The notes under the pieces are model-generated. The model was given only the letters and a program-made list of their open reading frames with translations, searched no databases and was not told the origin of the DNA. From NCBI RefSeq assembly GCF_009392895.1, contig NZ_CP045490.1, forward strand, positions 186,001 through 250,000: a DNA stretch of 64,000 nucleotides, read 5' to 3'. Source of the DNA: Natronorubrum aibiense (GTDB taxonomy: Archaea; Halobacteriota; Halobacteria; Halobacteriales; Natrialbaceae). Made by a program: the position numbers and the translations under genes. Shown piece after piece: positions 8,439-16,038 of this stretch; position 1 is the stretch's first letter, and every line of letters begins with the position of its first letter.

Positions 8439-8505
8439 ATCTACCGTTACGGCAACCCGGATTACCACTGTTCGGACGAGAGTACGAGCGTTGAGACGAG
8501 ACACC

Positions 8506-8521
8506 GTTACCCCGGAGTAAT
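8506..8521. promoter_or_regulatory. GTTAC-N6-GTAAT inverted repeat
   Basis: GTTAC, CCCGGA, GTAAT: a near-perfect inverted repeat between the divergent epimerase and membrane-protein genes. The same arms and spacing occur at 9525-9540, and GTTAC-N6-GTAAC at 18647-18662. Confidence 0.4.
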
Positions 8522-8589
8522 CATCTTACCTATCGCTTAGCTTACAATTATGTCGGTAGGAGGAATACGGTGGTACAGAGGATAACACA

Positions 8590-9087
8590 ATGGCTACTGA
8601 AACACCCACGACAACGTCAGTAGGTACCGTTACGGTCACAGACTGGGCAGCAGGTGCGGTCGGCGGCTTCGTCGGCAGCGTTCTGTTCGGCCTCATCATG
8701 CAATATGTGATCCCGGCACCGATGCTCGAGATGGCGATTCCGGCGATGTACGGCATCGAGGGGCCGGCACTGATGGCCGGGTGGGCGATCCACCAGTTCC
8801 ACGGCGTCGTCCTTGGTCTGGCGTACGTCGCGCTCGTCCAGTTCGGGGCGTTTCGCGAGCCGGCGAAACGCGTCGGTCCCGCGATCGGCCTCGGAATCGG
8901 TTACGGCGTCCTGACGACCGTACTGCTCGCCGTTCTTGTGATGCCGATTTGGCTGTCCGTCGTCGGATTCCCGATGGCGCCGCCGTTCCCGAATGTCGCG
9001 ATTCCGGGCACGCTCGTGAGTCTGGTCGGTCACATCGTCTACGCGGTCCCGGTCGCAGTGGCGTACGCGTTGGTCGCTCACGAGTAA
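8590..9087 (+). CDS. Haloarchaeal four-helix membrane protein
   Basis: Membrane protein of 165 residues with about four hydrophobic helices (near 22-42, 58-82, 98-125 and 138-162). Haloarchaeal proteins of this type are often labelled by weak similarity as histidine kinases, but no kinase motif is present. Conserved-looking features are a Gly-rich first helix (AAGAVGGFVGSVLFG) and HQFHGVVLGLAY in the second. Function unknown. It is monocistronic, with the inverted repeat at 8506-8521 about 70 bases upstream. Confidence 0.75.
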   Translation: MATETPTTTSVGTVTVTDWAAGAVGGFVGSVLFGLIMQYVIPAPMLEMAIPAMYGIEGPALMAGWAIHQFHGVVLGLAYVALVQFGAFREPAKRVGPAIGLGIGYGVLTTVLLAVLVMPIWLSVVGFPMAPPFPNVAIPGTLVSLVGHIVYAVPVAVAYALVAHE

Positions 9088-9260
9088 TCCACGGTCCTTT
9101 TTTCGAGTCGATTGCGGCGTTCTTCCGACGGATAGCTGTCGCTCGAGTCGCTGAGTCGATCACGCCCAACGAAGAGGGTGGTAAGGTGAAGACACGACCG
9201 GGAGCAGGCTATTTTTAAGCAGCGAGAGCATCTCGGTGCCTACTATTTAGCGCGGGGAGA

Positions 9261-9470
9261 ATGTCAATCGATACCACAATTTATTTTTCTCAGTCGCTCG
9301 AGTTCTACGGGCCGGTTTTCATCGGAGAGACGGTCACAGCACGGTGTCGAAGTGACGAACAGCTCGACGGCAACAGATATCGGCTCACGACTCGAGTCGA
9401 AAACGAGACCGAGGAGACAATTTTCGACGGAACCGCGACCGTTCTCATCGACGAGTTACCGCTGGAGTGA
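9261..9470 (+). pseudogene. MaoC-like hot-dog dehydratase, C-terminal fragment
   Basis: Only 69 residues remain. They match the second half of a MaoC-type hot-dog domain: SQSLEFYGPVFIGETVTARC followed by strands ending in DGTATVLIDELPLE. Intact MaoC proteins are usually 140-160 residues and carry the catalytic Asp/His in the missing N-terminal half. No N-terminal half is visible upstream in any frame. The remaining frame is open, so a short protein may still be made, but it should lack hydratase activity. Confidence 0.65.
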
Positions 9471-9524
9471 GAGACAGACTATCGGCGATCTTCGATTCGA
9501 GCAATTCCGAGGCGGTCGACCGGG

Positions 9525-9540
9525 GTTACGATCTGGTAAT
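9525..9540. promoter_or_regulatory. GTTAC-N6-GTAAT inverted repeat
   Basis: GTTAC, GATCTG, GTAAT: same arms and same six-base spacer as the repeat at 8506-8521. It sits 25 bases before the TATA-like element at 9565, a position suited to an activator or an upstream operator. Confidence 0.45.
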
Positions 9541-9833
9541 CCGCTAACTGATCTGTTAGATTATCCTTTATATTCCCGCGGTGCGACGGATACTATGGAG
9601 GCACCCGTTGCAGACGCTCCATGTAGTGCAACACCCACCACCGCTTCGATCACGAGATGATCGTGAGCCGCTCGAGAGCCACCCCACCTGCCAGCTCCTG
9701 TGCTCCGCCGCGATGCTGGGACCGCTGTCGCGGTCCGGAGCCGACATCCGACTTCGAGGGTGGCTTACAGTTGCGAGCGCACACCACCACGGTGTCTCCA
9801 TTCGACCGAGAGTGTCGTACTGCATCACGCTGA

Positions 9834-9851
9834 CAGACACACAGGTGTCTG
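9834..9851. promoter_or_regulatory. Perfect inverted repeat before the peroxiredoxin start
   Basis: CAGACAC, ACAG, GTGTCTG: seven-base perfect arms with a four-base loop, ending 35 bases before the peroxiredoxin ATG. It could form an RNA hairpin in a long leader or be a DNA operator. Confidence 0.4.
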
Positions 9852-9886
9852 CAGTGTCGATACCCCACCCACCACAGCCACCTTCC

Positions 9887-10390
9887 ATGACTGAACTTAC
9901 CGATTTCGAACTCCCGAACGCCGCAGCCGGCCCAGATCCGCTTCGACTGCGCGAATACGCCTCGGATCCCGACCGAGACGCGATCGTGCTGCTGTTTCAA
10001 CGAGACTACCACTGCCCGAAGTGTCGAGAACAGGTCCAGACGGTCGCCTCGAGGTACGACGAGTTCGTCGACCGCCGAACGGCCGTCATCTCGATCCTTC
10101 CCGAGTCCATCGAACAGGCAACGCGTTGGAACGACCAGTACGACCTTCCATTTCCGCTCTTGGCCGACGAATCGAAGACGACGAGCGACCAGTACGATCA
10201 GCCCACGCGGTTCGGTGCGCTCGGCTCGCTCCACGACATGGTCGGACGGATGCCCGAAGCAGTCCTCATCGACGCGACCGGCCAGGAACCGACGATCGAG
10301 TACGTCCACCGCGGCAAACTGCCCGCCGACCGTCCGACAGTCGACGACCTCTTAGAACGCATCGATGCCCTCGTCTCGGCCCGAGTGTGA
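9887..10390 (+). CDS. Peroxiredoxin-like (AhpC/TSA family) protein
   Basis: Thioredoxin-fold protein of 167 residues of the AhpC/TSA-redoxin class. The active-site region is RDYHCPKCREQV with CxxC at 43-46, more like PrxQ/redoxin-type enzymes than classic AhpC (PxxxTxxC). Later, LPFPLLADESKTTSDQYDQP matches the conserved peroxiredoxin loop. It probably reduces hydroperoxides or disulfides with thioredoxin. The ATG chosen begins MTELTDFELPN, the usual strand before the fold; further-upstream in-frame sequence is not protein-like. The gene is followed after 63 bases by a small HTH gene. Confidence 0.88.
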   Translation: MTELTDFELPNAAAGPDPLRLREYASDPDRDAIVLLFQRDYHCPKCREQVQTVASRYDEFVDRRTAVISILPESIEQATRWNDQYDLPFPLLADESKTTSDQYDQPTRFGALGSLHDMVGRMPEAVLIDATGQEPTIEYVHRGKLPADRPTVDDLLERIDALVSARV

Positions 10391-10453
10391 TCGGTGCGGT
10401 CGGTGCATCGGGGCTGAAAACACATTTGACGACACGACGACGATACGCGTATC

Positions 10454-10717
10454 ATGACTCCCGTTCCGGACCGACTCTACGACCTTCCGCCGAGTGGCAA
10501 ACTCGTGTTAAAAGTCCTTGCCGTCGACGGCGCGATGACACAAAGTCAACTCGCAGCCGAAACGCGGCTGAGCAAACGGACCGTTCGGTACGCACTCGAT
10601 GCGCTCCGTGATACCGGCGTCCTTCACGAACAGGTGTACTTCCGCGACGCGAGAAAATCGCTCTACTCGGTTTCGGATTCGGTGCTGACCGACGAGTCGA
10701 CGGCCGCGGACGACTGA
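10454..10717 (+). CDS. MarR-like winged-helix regulator
   Basis: Small DNA-binding protein of 87 residues that is essentially one winged helix: helices LPPSGKLVLKVLAVDG and TQSQLAAETRLSKRTVRYALDAL (helix-turn-helix), then wing LHEQVYFRDARKSLYSVSD. An acidic tail follows. The type is common in haloarchaea as a MarR or TrmB-like minimal regulator. No ligand domain is present. Proximity to the peroxiredoxin gene suggests a redox-linked target, by inference only. Confidence 0.85.
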   Translation: MTPVPDRLYDLPPSGKLVLKVLAVDGAMTQSQLAAETRLSKRTVRYALDALRDTGVLHEQVYFRDARKSLYSVSDSVLTDESTAADD

Positions 10718-10765
10718 CTTTCTTCCACGTAACCGCCTAACGAGGGCGTTCGCGAGCACTTATAC

Positions 10766-10798
10766 GTTACCACGTGTTACCTAGTAGTGTAAGGTAAC
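10766..10798. promoter_or_regulatory. GTTACC/GGTAAC repeat cluster
   Basis: GTTACC occurs at 10766-10771 and again at 10776-10781, and its inverse GGTAAC at 10793-10798. The TATA-like CTTATACG (10759-10766) abuts the cluster. It precedes the small protein gene at 10817. Confidence 0.4.
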
Positions 10799-10816
10799 TA
10801 ATCGAGGAGAGACCCC

Positions 10817-10993
10817 ATGTCCACGGATACGACACACCCCAACCAGCAGCCAACGATCGGCATCGACGCCACCTCGCTCGAGCACTACGCGGCCGTTCGA
10901 ACGGAGAACGACCATTTGATCGTCTACGACGAACGCGACGAGGACGCCTGGATTCAATCGGACGACTGGACCGACGCGCTCATCATGACGTGA
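10817..10993 (+). CDS. Small acidic haloarchaeal protein (DUF7331-like)
   Basis: Protein of 58 residues. After a polar N-terminus it reads IDATSLEHYAAVRTENDHLI followed by VYDERDEDAWIQSDDW, resembling the haloarchaeal DUF7331 small-protein family in which a short beta-hairpin ends with a conserved Trp. GGAGA lies eight bases before the ATG as a fair ribosome site. The GTTACC/GGTAAC cluster lies just upstream, so it may belong to the same regulon as the redox genes. The family assignment is from memory of the pattern. Confidence 0.65.
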   Translation: MSTDTTHPNQQPTIGIDATSLEHYAAVRTENDHLIVYDERDEDAWIQSDDWTDALIMT

Positions 10994-11040
10994 GGTACCG
11001 GACTCCGGCTCACCGGATGGCACAGCGAGCGACAATTTTT

Positions 11041-11240
11041 GACATCCTCCTGCGCCTGAAGACGCAGGAATCCCGAGCGGTGGGAGTTTCAGGTCTACAA
11101 CCACGGATGCCGCCACTTTGCGGGAGTTCGCGTCTAACCCAGCCCTCGTGGTCGGTGGCTGACTGGCGGTGCCAAACCGCCGGTACTCCTATCCTCAGCG
11201 CCTTTAACTCCCATCTGTTGTTTTTGCCAGCAGGGAGTCG
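11041..11240 (-). mobile_element. IS1341-type (TnpB) right-end relic without tnpB
   Basis: Read on the minus strand, the stretch ends with GGGATTCC, a hairpin with arms TCCTGCG/CGCAGGA, then GGAGGATGTCA, the usual right end of haloarchaeal IS200/IS605-group TnpB elements, where the omega-RNA scaffold ends. Before it a frame resembles a TnpB tail (LAPPVSHRPRGLG). No TnpB catalytic region is present, so this is a relic or a stand-alone guide-RNA-like piece. Confidence 0.55.
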
Positions 11241-11371
11241 CTAACACGTCGACGGATTTGGAGGTATCGTGGGCTTGCTCAACCGACAGGCACGAGACGA
11301 ACCCTTCGAGGATTCGCGTTCACCGCGCCGGCATTTCGGATACTGCCTCGTTATGTGGGCGGACAGGCCGT

Positions 11372-11460
11372 GGTTCGAAAATCTTTGATTTTCGTCATCA
11401 CGAGAGAGCGAAGCTCTCTCGAACGACCTCCGACGGTCGTTCGGAATCCGCTCCGTTCCG
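11372..11460. repeat. Tandem array of four short hairpins
   Basis: Four perfect or near-perfect stems follow one another: GAAAATC-TTT-GATTTTC, GAGAGAGC-GAA-GCTCTCTC, GAACGACC-TCCGAC-GGTCGTTC, and CGGAA-N8-TTCCG. No coding frame explains them. They lie between the TnpB relic and the downstream end of the FAD oxidoreductase gene. A fifth hairpin, TTCGTCG-AAAAA-CGACGAA, lies near 11668-11686. Confidence 0.6.
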
Positions 11461-11667
11461 ACCTGACCTTGCTACTAGATCGCAGTTCCGTGCATTTGGA
11501 GTTTTTGGATTTGAAACTCAGAGTATACTTCTATCAGTTGATCGGATCACTGAGTGACGGCGCGTATCCACTCCGTGAACGACGTGGTATTGCGCCTGCT
11601 CCGCATATAAGGGATATCGTAGCCACCCGGAGGGTCCGACGTCCGGCTTCGGTAGCGCATCTTAGTC

Positions 11668-11686
11668 CTTCGTCGAAAAACGACGA
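11668..11686 (-). terminator. Possible hairpin after the FAD oxidoreductase gene
   Basis: TTCGTCG, AAAAA, CGACGAA: seven-base arms about 20 bases past the minus-strand stop of the FAD disulfide oxidoreductase gene; on that strand the loop is all T. Archaeal termination does not require hairpins, so the role is uncertain. Confidence 0.3.
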
Positions 11687-11705
11687 ACTCCTCCGAGAAT
11701 CCCTC

Positions 11706-13142
11706 TCAGTGGTGATGGTGGTGGCCGCCATCACCGCGGCTGAACTGGCCTGAAAACGCGCGCTGGACGACTTCTGGGAGTGCCGGATGGATGTGCACAG
11801 CGTCGCGAATGTCCTGTACTGTCCCCGTCCCCGCTTTCATCGCGACGACGACTTCCTGAACGAGCGACGACGCCTCCGGGCCGATGATATGACAGCCGAG
11901 AATCTCGCCCTCCAGATCGATGAGCACCTTCACGAACCCCTCGGCGTGCATCGCGTCGCCGCGAGCGGTGTTTTCGTAGCGGTAAGTGTTCGTCGCGTAC
12001 TCTTGGCCCGCAGCGCGGAGATCCTGCTCGAGCGCGCCGACCCCGGCGACTTCGGGTGACGCGAAGACGGCAAACGGCATCGCGCTGTAGTCGACCGGCT
12101 GCAGATCGTCGCCGAAGATGTTCCGGACGGCCGTTCGCGCCTCGTGGTTTGCGCTGTGTTTCAGCAGGTATTCGCCGACGATATCGCCGAGTGCCCACAC
12201 GCCGTTGGCGGAGGTCCGCAGGTACTCGTCGGTCTCGATGAAGCCGCGTGCGTCGGTCTCGACGTTCGCCGCACCGACGTTCAGCGTGTCCGTGTTGGGA
12301 ACGCGCCCCGCTGCGATGAGCAGCTCATCTCCGGACACCGTCACAGGGGCTTCGTCCTCGAGGAGTCCGCCGTCAGGTCCGTACTCGTACGGTCGTGCTT
12401 CGACGGTCACCGTGCCGTCGGCTTCGGAAACCGCCGTCGCAGCGTGTCCTGTGTGCACGGTAAATCGGTCTGCATATCGATCGGTGAACGCCGCCGCGAC
12501 CTCCTCGTCGGCCTCCGGGAGGAGAGAGGGTCGACGACCGATGATCGTCACGTCGCTGCCGAACGTCTCGAAGAAGTGGCCGAGTTCGGCCGCAATGTAG
12601 CCGCCGCCAACGATGACGAGGTGGTCGGGCCGCGACTCCAGTTGGAGGGCGTCGGTACTCGTCAGATAGGTCGTCTCCTCGATGCCGTCGATGTCAGGAA
12701 CCGACGGCCGGGTTCCGGCGGCGATCAGGACCGTGTCCGCTCGCAGACGCGTCCCGTCGTCTTCCCCGCCGGAGATTTCGATGGTCCGTTCGTCGACGAA
12801 CCGTCCTTCTCCCTCGAACAGTTCGTGAGCGGATGACGAGCGCAGTCCGCGGCGGATCGACTCGGAATCGGCTTCGACTTCCTCGGTGACGTCGCGGACG
12901 ATGTCGGCAAAGGCGATATCGTCGACGGTCGCGTCGATATGGAACTCGTCGGCCCGCTCGATCGTTTCCAGAACGTCTGCATGATACAACAACAGCTTCG
13001 ACGGAATACAGCCACGGTTGAGACACGTGCCGCCGAGCGGCCCCTTCTCGATTATGGCGACGGACTGCCCTTGATTCGCCGCGACGTTTGCTACGTCGAG
13101 CCCGGAGCCCGAACCGATAACTAAGAAATCGAATTCCTCCAT
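11706..13142 (-). CDS. FAD-dependent disulfide oxidoreductase (dihydrolipoyl dehydrogenase/mercuric reductase-like)
   Basis: Class I pyridine nucleotide-disulfide oxidoreductase of 478 residues. It has an N-terminal FAD loop (IGSGSGLDVA), the redox disulfide CLNRGC (40-45), the NAD(P) Rossmann motif VIVGGGYIAAELG, the FAD-contact AAGRVPNTD and WALGDI, and the dimer-domain HIHPALPEV, with the proton-relay His of the family. The last residues are GGHHHHH, a natural penta-His tail. Haloarchaea use gamma-glutamylcysteine, and a homologue once annotated as mercuric reductase is its disulfide reductase (GCR), a good alternative role here. The ATG giving MEEFDF is chosen because the nucleotide-binding strand begins there. 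Confidence 0.88.
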   Translation of the reverse strand: MEEFDFLVIGSGSGLDVANVAANQGQSVAIIEKGPLGGTCLNRGCIPSKLLLYHADVLETIERADEFHIDATVDDIAFADIVRDVTEEVEADSESIRRGLRSSSAHELFEGEGRFVDERTIEISGGEDDGTRLRADTVLIAAGTRPSVPDIDGIEETTYLTSTDALQLESRPDHLVIVGGGYIAAELGHFFETFGSDVTIIGRRPSLLPEADEEVAAAFTDRYADRFTVHTGHAATAVSEADGTVTVEARPYEYGPDGGLLEDEAPVTVSGDELLIAAGRVPNTDTLNVGAANVETDARGFIETDEYLRTSANGVWALGDIVGEYLLKHSANHEARTAVRNIFGDDLQPVDYSAMPFAVFASPEVAGVGALEQDLRAAGQEYATNTYRYENTARGDAMHAEGFVKVLIDLEGEILGCHIIGPEASSLVQEVVVAMKAGTGTVQDIRDAVHIHPALPEVVQRAFSGQFSRGDGGHHHHH

Positions 13143-13339
13143 ACACACACCGTAGACCCCCTGACTAATGAAAGTCCGAGTTACGAGCGGGTAAGTTGGT
13201 TCGCCACGTCGCTACTTCGTTCTCGTACGTGTACATCGATTCTGGTTGTTGCTACAGTAACAACTGAAATAGTTCACACACCGATCGCACGACGGCTGTG
13301 CGATCAGATGTGCACTGACTTCCGGTGGCTACTATCGTC

Positions 13340-14359
13340 TCAGTCGTACGTGTGGAAGTCGACGGCCTGCTCGAGGAGGGCATCGGGGATCCCTGGAACG
13401 TCTTCGGATCGAACCGGCCCCGCCTCGTCGATGAGGTCGGGATCGCGCGGGAAATCGCGCAGTGCGAAGTGAATCGAAATCCCTGCTTTCGCACCGTCGG
13501 CGAGTGCGATCAGTACTTGATTGTGTCCCGGTGTCAGATCGCCGACGGCGTATACCCCGTCGGTAGATGTCCGGCCGTGATCGTCGACGTCGACGGTTCC
13601 GTCGTCGTTGATGTCACACTCGAGTTCCCGTGCCAGTCCGTTGGTGTACTCGGCGCCGTACATTGCAAATCCGCCTTTGTATTCGCGGACTGTTCCGTCG
13701 GCGAACTCCATGGCTTTCAACCAGCCGTCCTCGCCGTTCTGGATTCTGGTAATGTCCTCGTGGATCACGTCGATCGGATGCGTCTCGAGCATCGCGGCCG
13801 TCTCGTCGCTCCATTCCGGTTCCTCGCCGCGGGTGAGCAGATCGACCTCGTCGGTGAAGTTCAACATGATCGCGGCAACGTGGGCGGCACTCTCCGAATG
13901 TCCCATCACGTACACCGACTGATCGACGAACATGTGTGCATCGCAGTGCAGACAGTAGTGCAGGCCACGGCCGGTCCGGGGCAGTGGTGGATCTGGTCGG
14001 ACGTCGTTGAACCCGGTTGCGAGCACGACGTGGTCGGCGGTAGCCGAGCCGTCGGTTGTCTCAAGCTCGAACGGGCTGCCGTCACGGCCGATGTCGGTCA
14101 CGTACTCTCTGCGGTAGTCCGCGCCGTAGGACTGGAGCTGTTCGACGGCCGTCTCGAGGAACTCGCGTCCGGAGATCGACTCGGGAACGCCGAGGACGTT
14201 GTGCGTGTCCTGCATCATCGCGGCACGGCCGCCGCCACGATCGAAGACTGCGGTTTCGTGTCCGAGTCGTGCGGCATAGAGGGCAGTCGTCAGTCCGGCC
14301 GGTCCGCCGCCGATGACGGCGACCTCGTAGTGGTCTGGGGAGTCGGTAGTGCTCGTCAT
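13340..14359 (-). CDS. Thioredoxin reductase-like FAD oxidoreductase
   Basis: NAD(P)H-dependent flavoprotein of 339 residues. The FAD motif GGGPAGLTTALYAARLG lies at 17-33, the redox-active CLHC at 136-139 replaces the usual CATC of thioredoxin reductases, and the second FAD motif TDGVYAVGDLTPG is near the C-terminus. The central NADP domain is atypical (VMGHSESAAHVAAIML replaces GGGxSA), so it is a TrxR-like paralogue rather than a canonical TrxB. It may reduce the thioredoxin or peroxiredoxin nearby. The gene starts two bases from a perfect GGTTACT/AGTAACC repeat. Confidence 0.88.
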   Translation of the reverse strand: MTSTTDSPDHYEVAVIGGGPAGLTTALYAARLGHETAVFDRGGGRAAMMQDTHNVLGVPESISGREFLETAVEQLQSYGADYRREYVTDIGRDGSPFELETTDGSATADHVVLATGFNDVRPDPPLPRTGRGLHYCLHCDAHMFVDQSVYVMGHSESAAHVAAIMLNFTDEVDLLTRGEEPEWSDETAAMLETHPIDVIHEDITRIQNGEDGWLKAMEFADGTVREYKGGFAMYGAEYTNGLARELECDINDDGTVDVDDHGRTSTDGVYAVGDLTPGHNQVLIALADGAKAGISIHFALRDFPRDPDLIDEAGPVRSEDVPGIPDALLEQAVDFHTYD

Positions 14360-14361
14360 AT

Positions 14362-14378
14362 GGTTACTAACAGTAACC
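14362..14378. promoter_or_regulatory. Perfect GGTTACT-AAC-AGTAACC operator-like palindrome
   Basis: Seven-base perfect inverted arms with a three-base centre, adjoining the start of the thioredoxin reductase-like gene; a further GTTAC lies at 14381-14385. The place overlaps the expected transcription start, as for a repressor site. The divergent HxlR gene 160 bases away has related repeats in its own promoter, so it is the best candidate binder. Confidence 0.6.
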
Positions 14379-14477
14379 CAGTTACATTTGGTTGGGTATA
14401 ACGTTCAGCCAACCGTTCTGTCACCCCCTTACCGGATGGTAGCCGTGCCGAGAACGCGTGCTTCTCTGTGCGCGTCA

Positions 14478-14512
14478 CTTACTAGTCGTAACTAAGATAC
14501 AATACGTAACTA
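14478..14512. promoter_or_regulatory. Repeats in the HxlR promoter
   Basis: CTTAC-TAGTC-GTAAC (14478-14492) is an inverted repeat with the N5 spacing of the site at 14362, and CGTAACTA occurs twice (14487-14494 and 14505-14512) as a direct repeat 18 bases apart. The second copy runs into the TATA-like AACTATATG. Confidence 0.5.
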
Positions 14513-14540
14513 TATGTTGCTCCAGTGCAACCGGTATACT

Positions 14541-14921
14541 ATGAGCGAGTCGACAGAGCAACTGGAAGTGTGGTGTGCGGGCAAAGACTGGTGTCCGGTC
14601 ACGGCGACTGCAACGCTTATTGGTAAGAAGTGGCATACCGTTGTCCTCCACCGACTGCTCGACAACGGGCCGCTCGGATTTAACGCGCTCAAAGAGGAAG
14701 TCGGTGGCATCTCGAGTAAGGTTCTCTCGGATGTCCTCGAGGATTTAGAACAGAAACAGTTGATCAACAGGGAAATCGTCAACGAAAAACCGGTCCGCGT
14801 CGAGTACTCGCTGACCGACCTCGGCAAGTCGCTCGAGTCGGTGATCCTCGAGATGGCCGACTGGGGACAGAAACACCTGATGCCTGCCGAGACGAAAGAT
14901 AACTCGATAACCAGCGTCTGA
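14541..14921 (+). CDS. HxlR-family regulator with two N-terminal cysteines
   Basis: Winged-helix repressor or activator of 126 residues. The family core WHTVVLHRLLDNGPLGFNAL (helix 1-2), ISSKVLSDVLEDLEQKQLI (recognition helix) and wing VRVEYSLTDLGKSL are clear. The N-terminus carries Cys12 and Cys18 (WCAGKDWCPV); in HxlR proteins such as YodB/HypR, N-terminal cysteines sense disulfide or electrophile stress, so a thiol switch is plausible. The start MSESTEQ is chosen; an ATG 27 bases earlier lies within the promoter repeats. It is divergent from the thioredoxin reductase-like gene. Confidence 0.88.
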   Translation: MSESTEQLEVWCAGKDWCPVTATATLIGKKWHTVVLHRLLDNGPLGFNALKEEVGGISSKVLSDVLEDLEQKQLINREIVNEKPVRVEYSLTDLGKSLESVILEMADWGQKHLMPAETKDNSITSV

Positions 14922-15000
14922 GGCGGGTGAGGAATCCGTAACCTCGTTACTCGTCCGTTCGCGTGAGCTTTTATGTCCGACGACTGTACTGGAAGACGCA

Positions 15001-15357
15001 ATGACGAACGCAGCAGTCGTAATCCTCGCAGGAACCGAATCGCACGCCGACGTCGGTCGAATGGTCAACGGCCTCGAGACGGCAAAAGAGTTCGCGCAAG
15101 CGGATGGCGACGATGTCGAACTGATCTTCGACGGAGCGGGCACGCAGTGGATACCGGAGTTAGAAGACGAATCGAGTGACTATCACGAGCTGTACCAGGC
15201 CGTGCGGGACGATGCAGCAGCCTGTGACTTCTGTGCCGGGGCGTTCGGCGTCGAAGACGCGATCGACGATGCGGGTGTCGTGACGCTCGACGACCACGAC
15301 GGGCATCCGAGCGTGCAGTCGCTCGTCGACGACGACTACGAAGTCATCACCTTCTAA
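15001..15357 (+). CDS. DsrE-family protein
   Basis: Small alpha/beta protein of 118 residues of the DsrE/F superfamily. It opens with the strand AAVVILAGTESHADVGRMVN, followed by VELIFDGAGTQW and an end strand near VVTLDD. Two cysteines occur in AACDFCAGAFG (CxxC, about 75-80), at the position where sulfur-carrier DsrE proteins hold their active Cys. It may bind or move sulfur or be a redox sensor. The ATG is preceded by a 79-base gap after the HxlR gene, so the two may share a transcript. Confidence 0.85.
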   Translation: MTNAAVVILAGTESHADVGRMVNGLETAKEFAQADGDDVELIFDGAGTQWIPELEDESSDYHELYQAVRDDAAACDFCAGAFGVEDAIDDAGVVTLDDHDGHPSVQSLVDDDYEVITF

Positions 15358-15435
15358 TCGAAGTCACCCGAATTGATCGGCATTGCGTCGGACGCGACCG
15401 CCGAAACAGGACGTAGTGGCGACTCTCACCGCTTC

Positions 15436-16038
15436 TCACGTCGTTTCTCCGATCACGTCGATCGTTCCAGCGACGTAGATCAGGCTCACAAGCAACAGCC
15501 CGATTCCGAGTGGCAACAGCCACGCGAACATCGTCAGCAAGAGTCCACTCGCCTGTATCCCGAGTGCGATCAGGACGACGGGACCACAGCAAACGGTGCC
15601 GGACAGCAGTGCAGGCACCGACGCAAGCAAGCCGGAACCCGCGCCGATTCCGCAGGCTGCTGGCTGAACGGTCGCAAGATAGGTCAGACCGAGATTGATA
15701 CCGACGAGGCTGGCGACCAGGAGACCGAGCGCCACGTTGATCGGCGACAGTAGCAATCGAACGACGCCAGTGTCCAGAAGCGCGACCGCTTCGAACGAGG
15801 CAGGACCGGTTCGGAGGAACATTCGATTCAGCGGGTCGTCGACCACGATCAAGTTCGCCGTCACGTCGGGTCGAAACGCGAGATCACCGATCACCCAGAG
15901 AAAGACCGTCAGATAGCTGATCACGATGACGGCCGTGATCGCTAGCGAATCGGAGCGGCGAACGACGAGTCCGATTGCAGCGACCGTCTCTTCGAAGCGC
16001 CGTTTTGGCTGTAGTGTAAACCGATTCTCGGCGCTCAT
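15436..16038 (-). CDS. Membrane protein with CCGP motif
   Basis: Integral membrane protein of 200 residues with about five hydrophobic helices. The fourth contains GTVCCGPVVLIALGI, a vicinal-Cys CCGP motif within the membrane as in MerT-like or thiol-disulfide membrane proteins; GLLASVPALLS precedes it. The start MSAENRF overlaps the stop of the DUF3179 gene by four bases (ATGA), so the two are one operon. The paired cysteines suggest metal or redox chemistry, but no family is certain. Confidence 0.75.
   Translation of the reverse strand: MSAENRFTLQPKRRFEETVAAIGLVVRRSDSLAITAVIVISYLTVFLWVIGDLAFRPDVTANLIVVDDPLNRMFLRTGPASFEAVALLDTGVVRLLLSPINVALGLLVASLVGINLGLTYLATVQPAACGIGAGSGLLASVPALLSGTVCCGPVVLIALGIQASGLLLTMFAWLLPLGIGLLLVSLIYVAGTIDVIGETT

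Larger units (their letters stand above)
9471..9886. other. Long upstream region of the peroxiredoxin gene
   Basis: No convincing gene in 416 bases. It holds the inverted repeat at 9525-9540, a TATA-like CTTTATATTC at 9565-9574, and 28 bases later an ATG (9595) opening a 21-residue frame ending at 9660 (MEAPVADAPCSATPTT...). The spacing would suit a leaderless message, so either a tiny peptide is made or the peroxiredoxin mRNA has a leader of nearly 300 bases. A perfect inverted repeat lies at 9834-9851. Confidence 0.4.
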
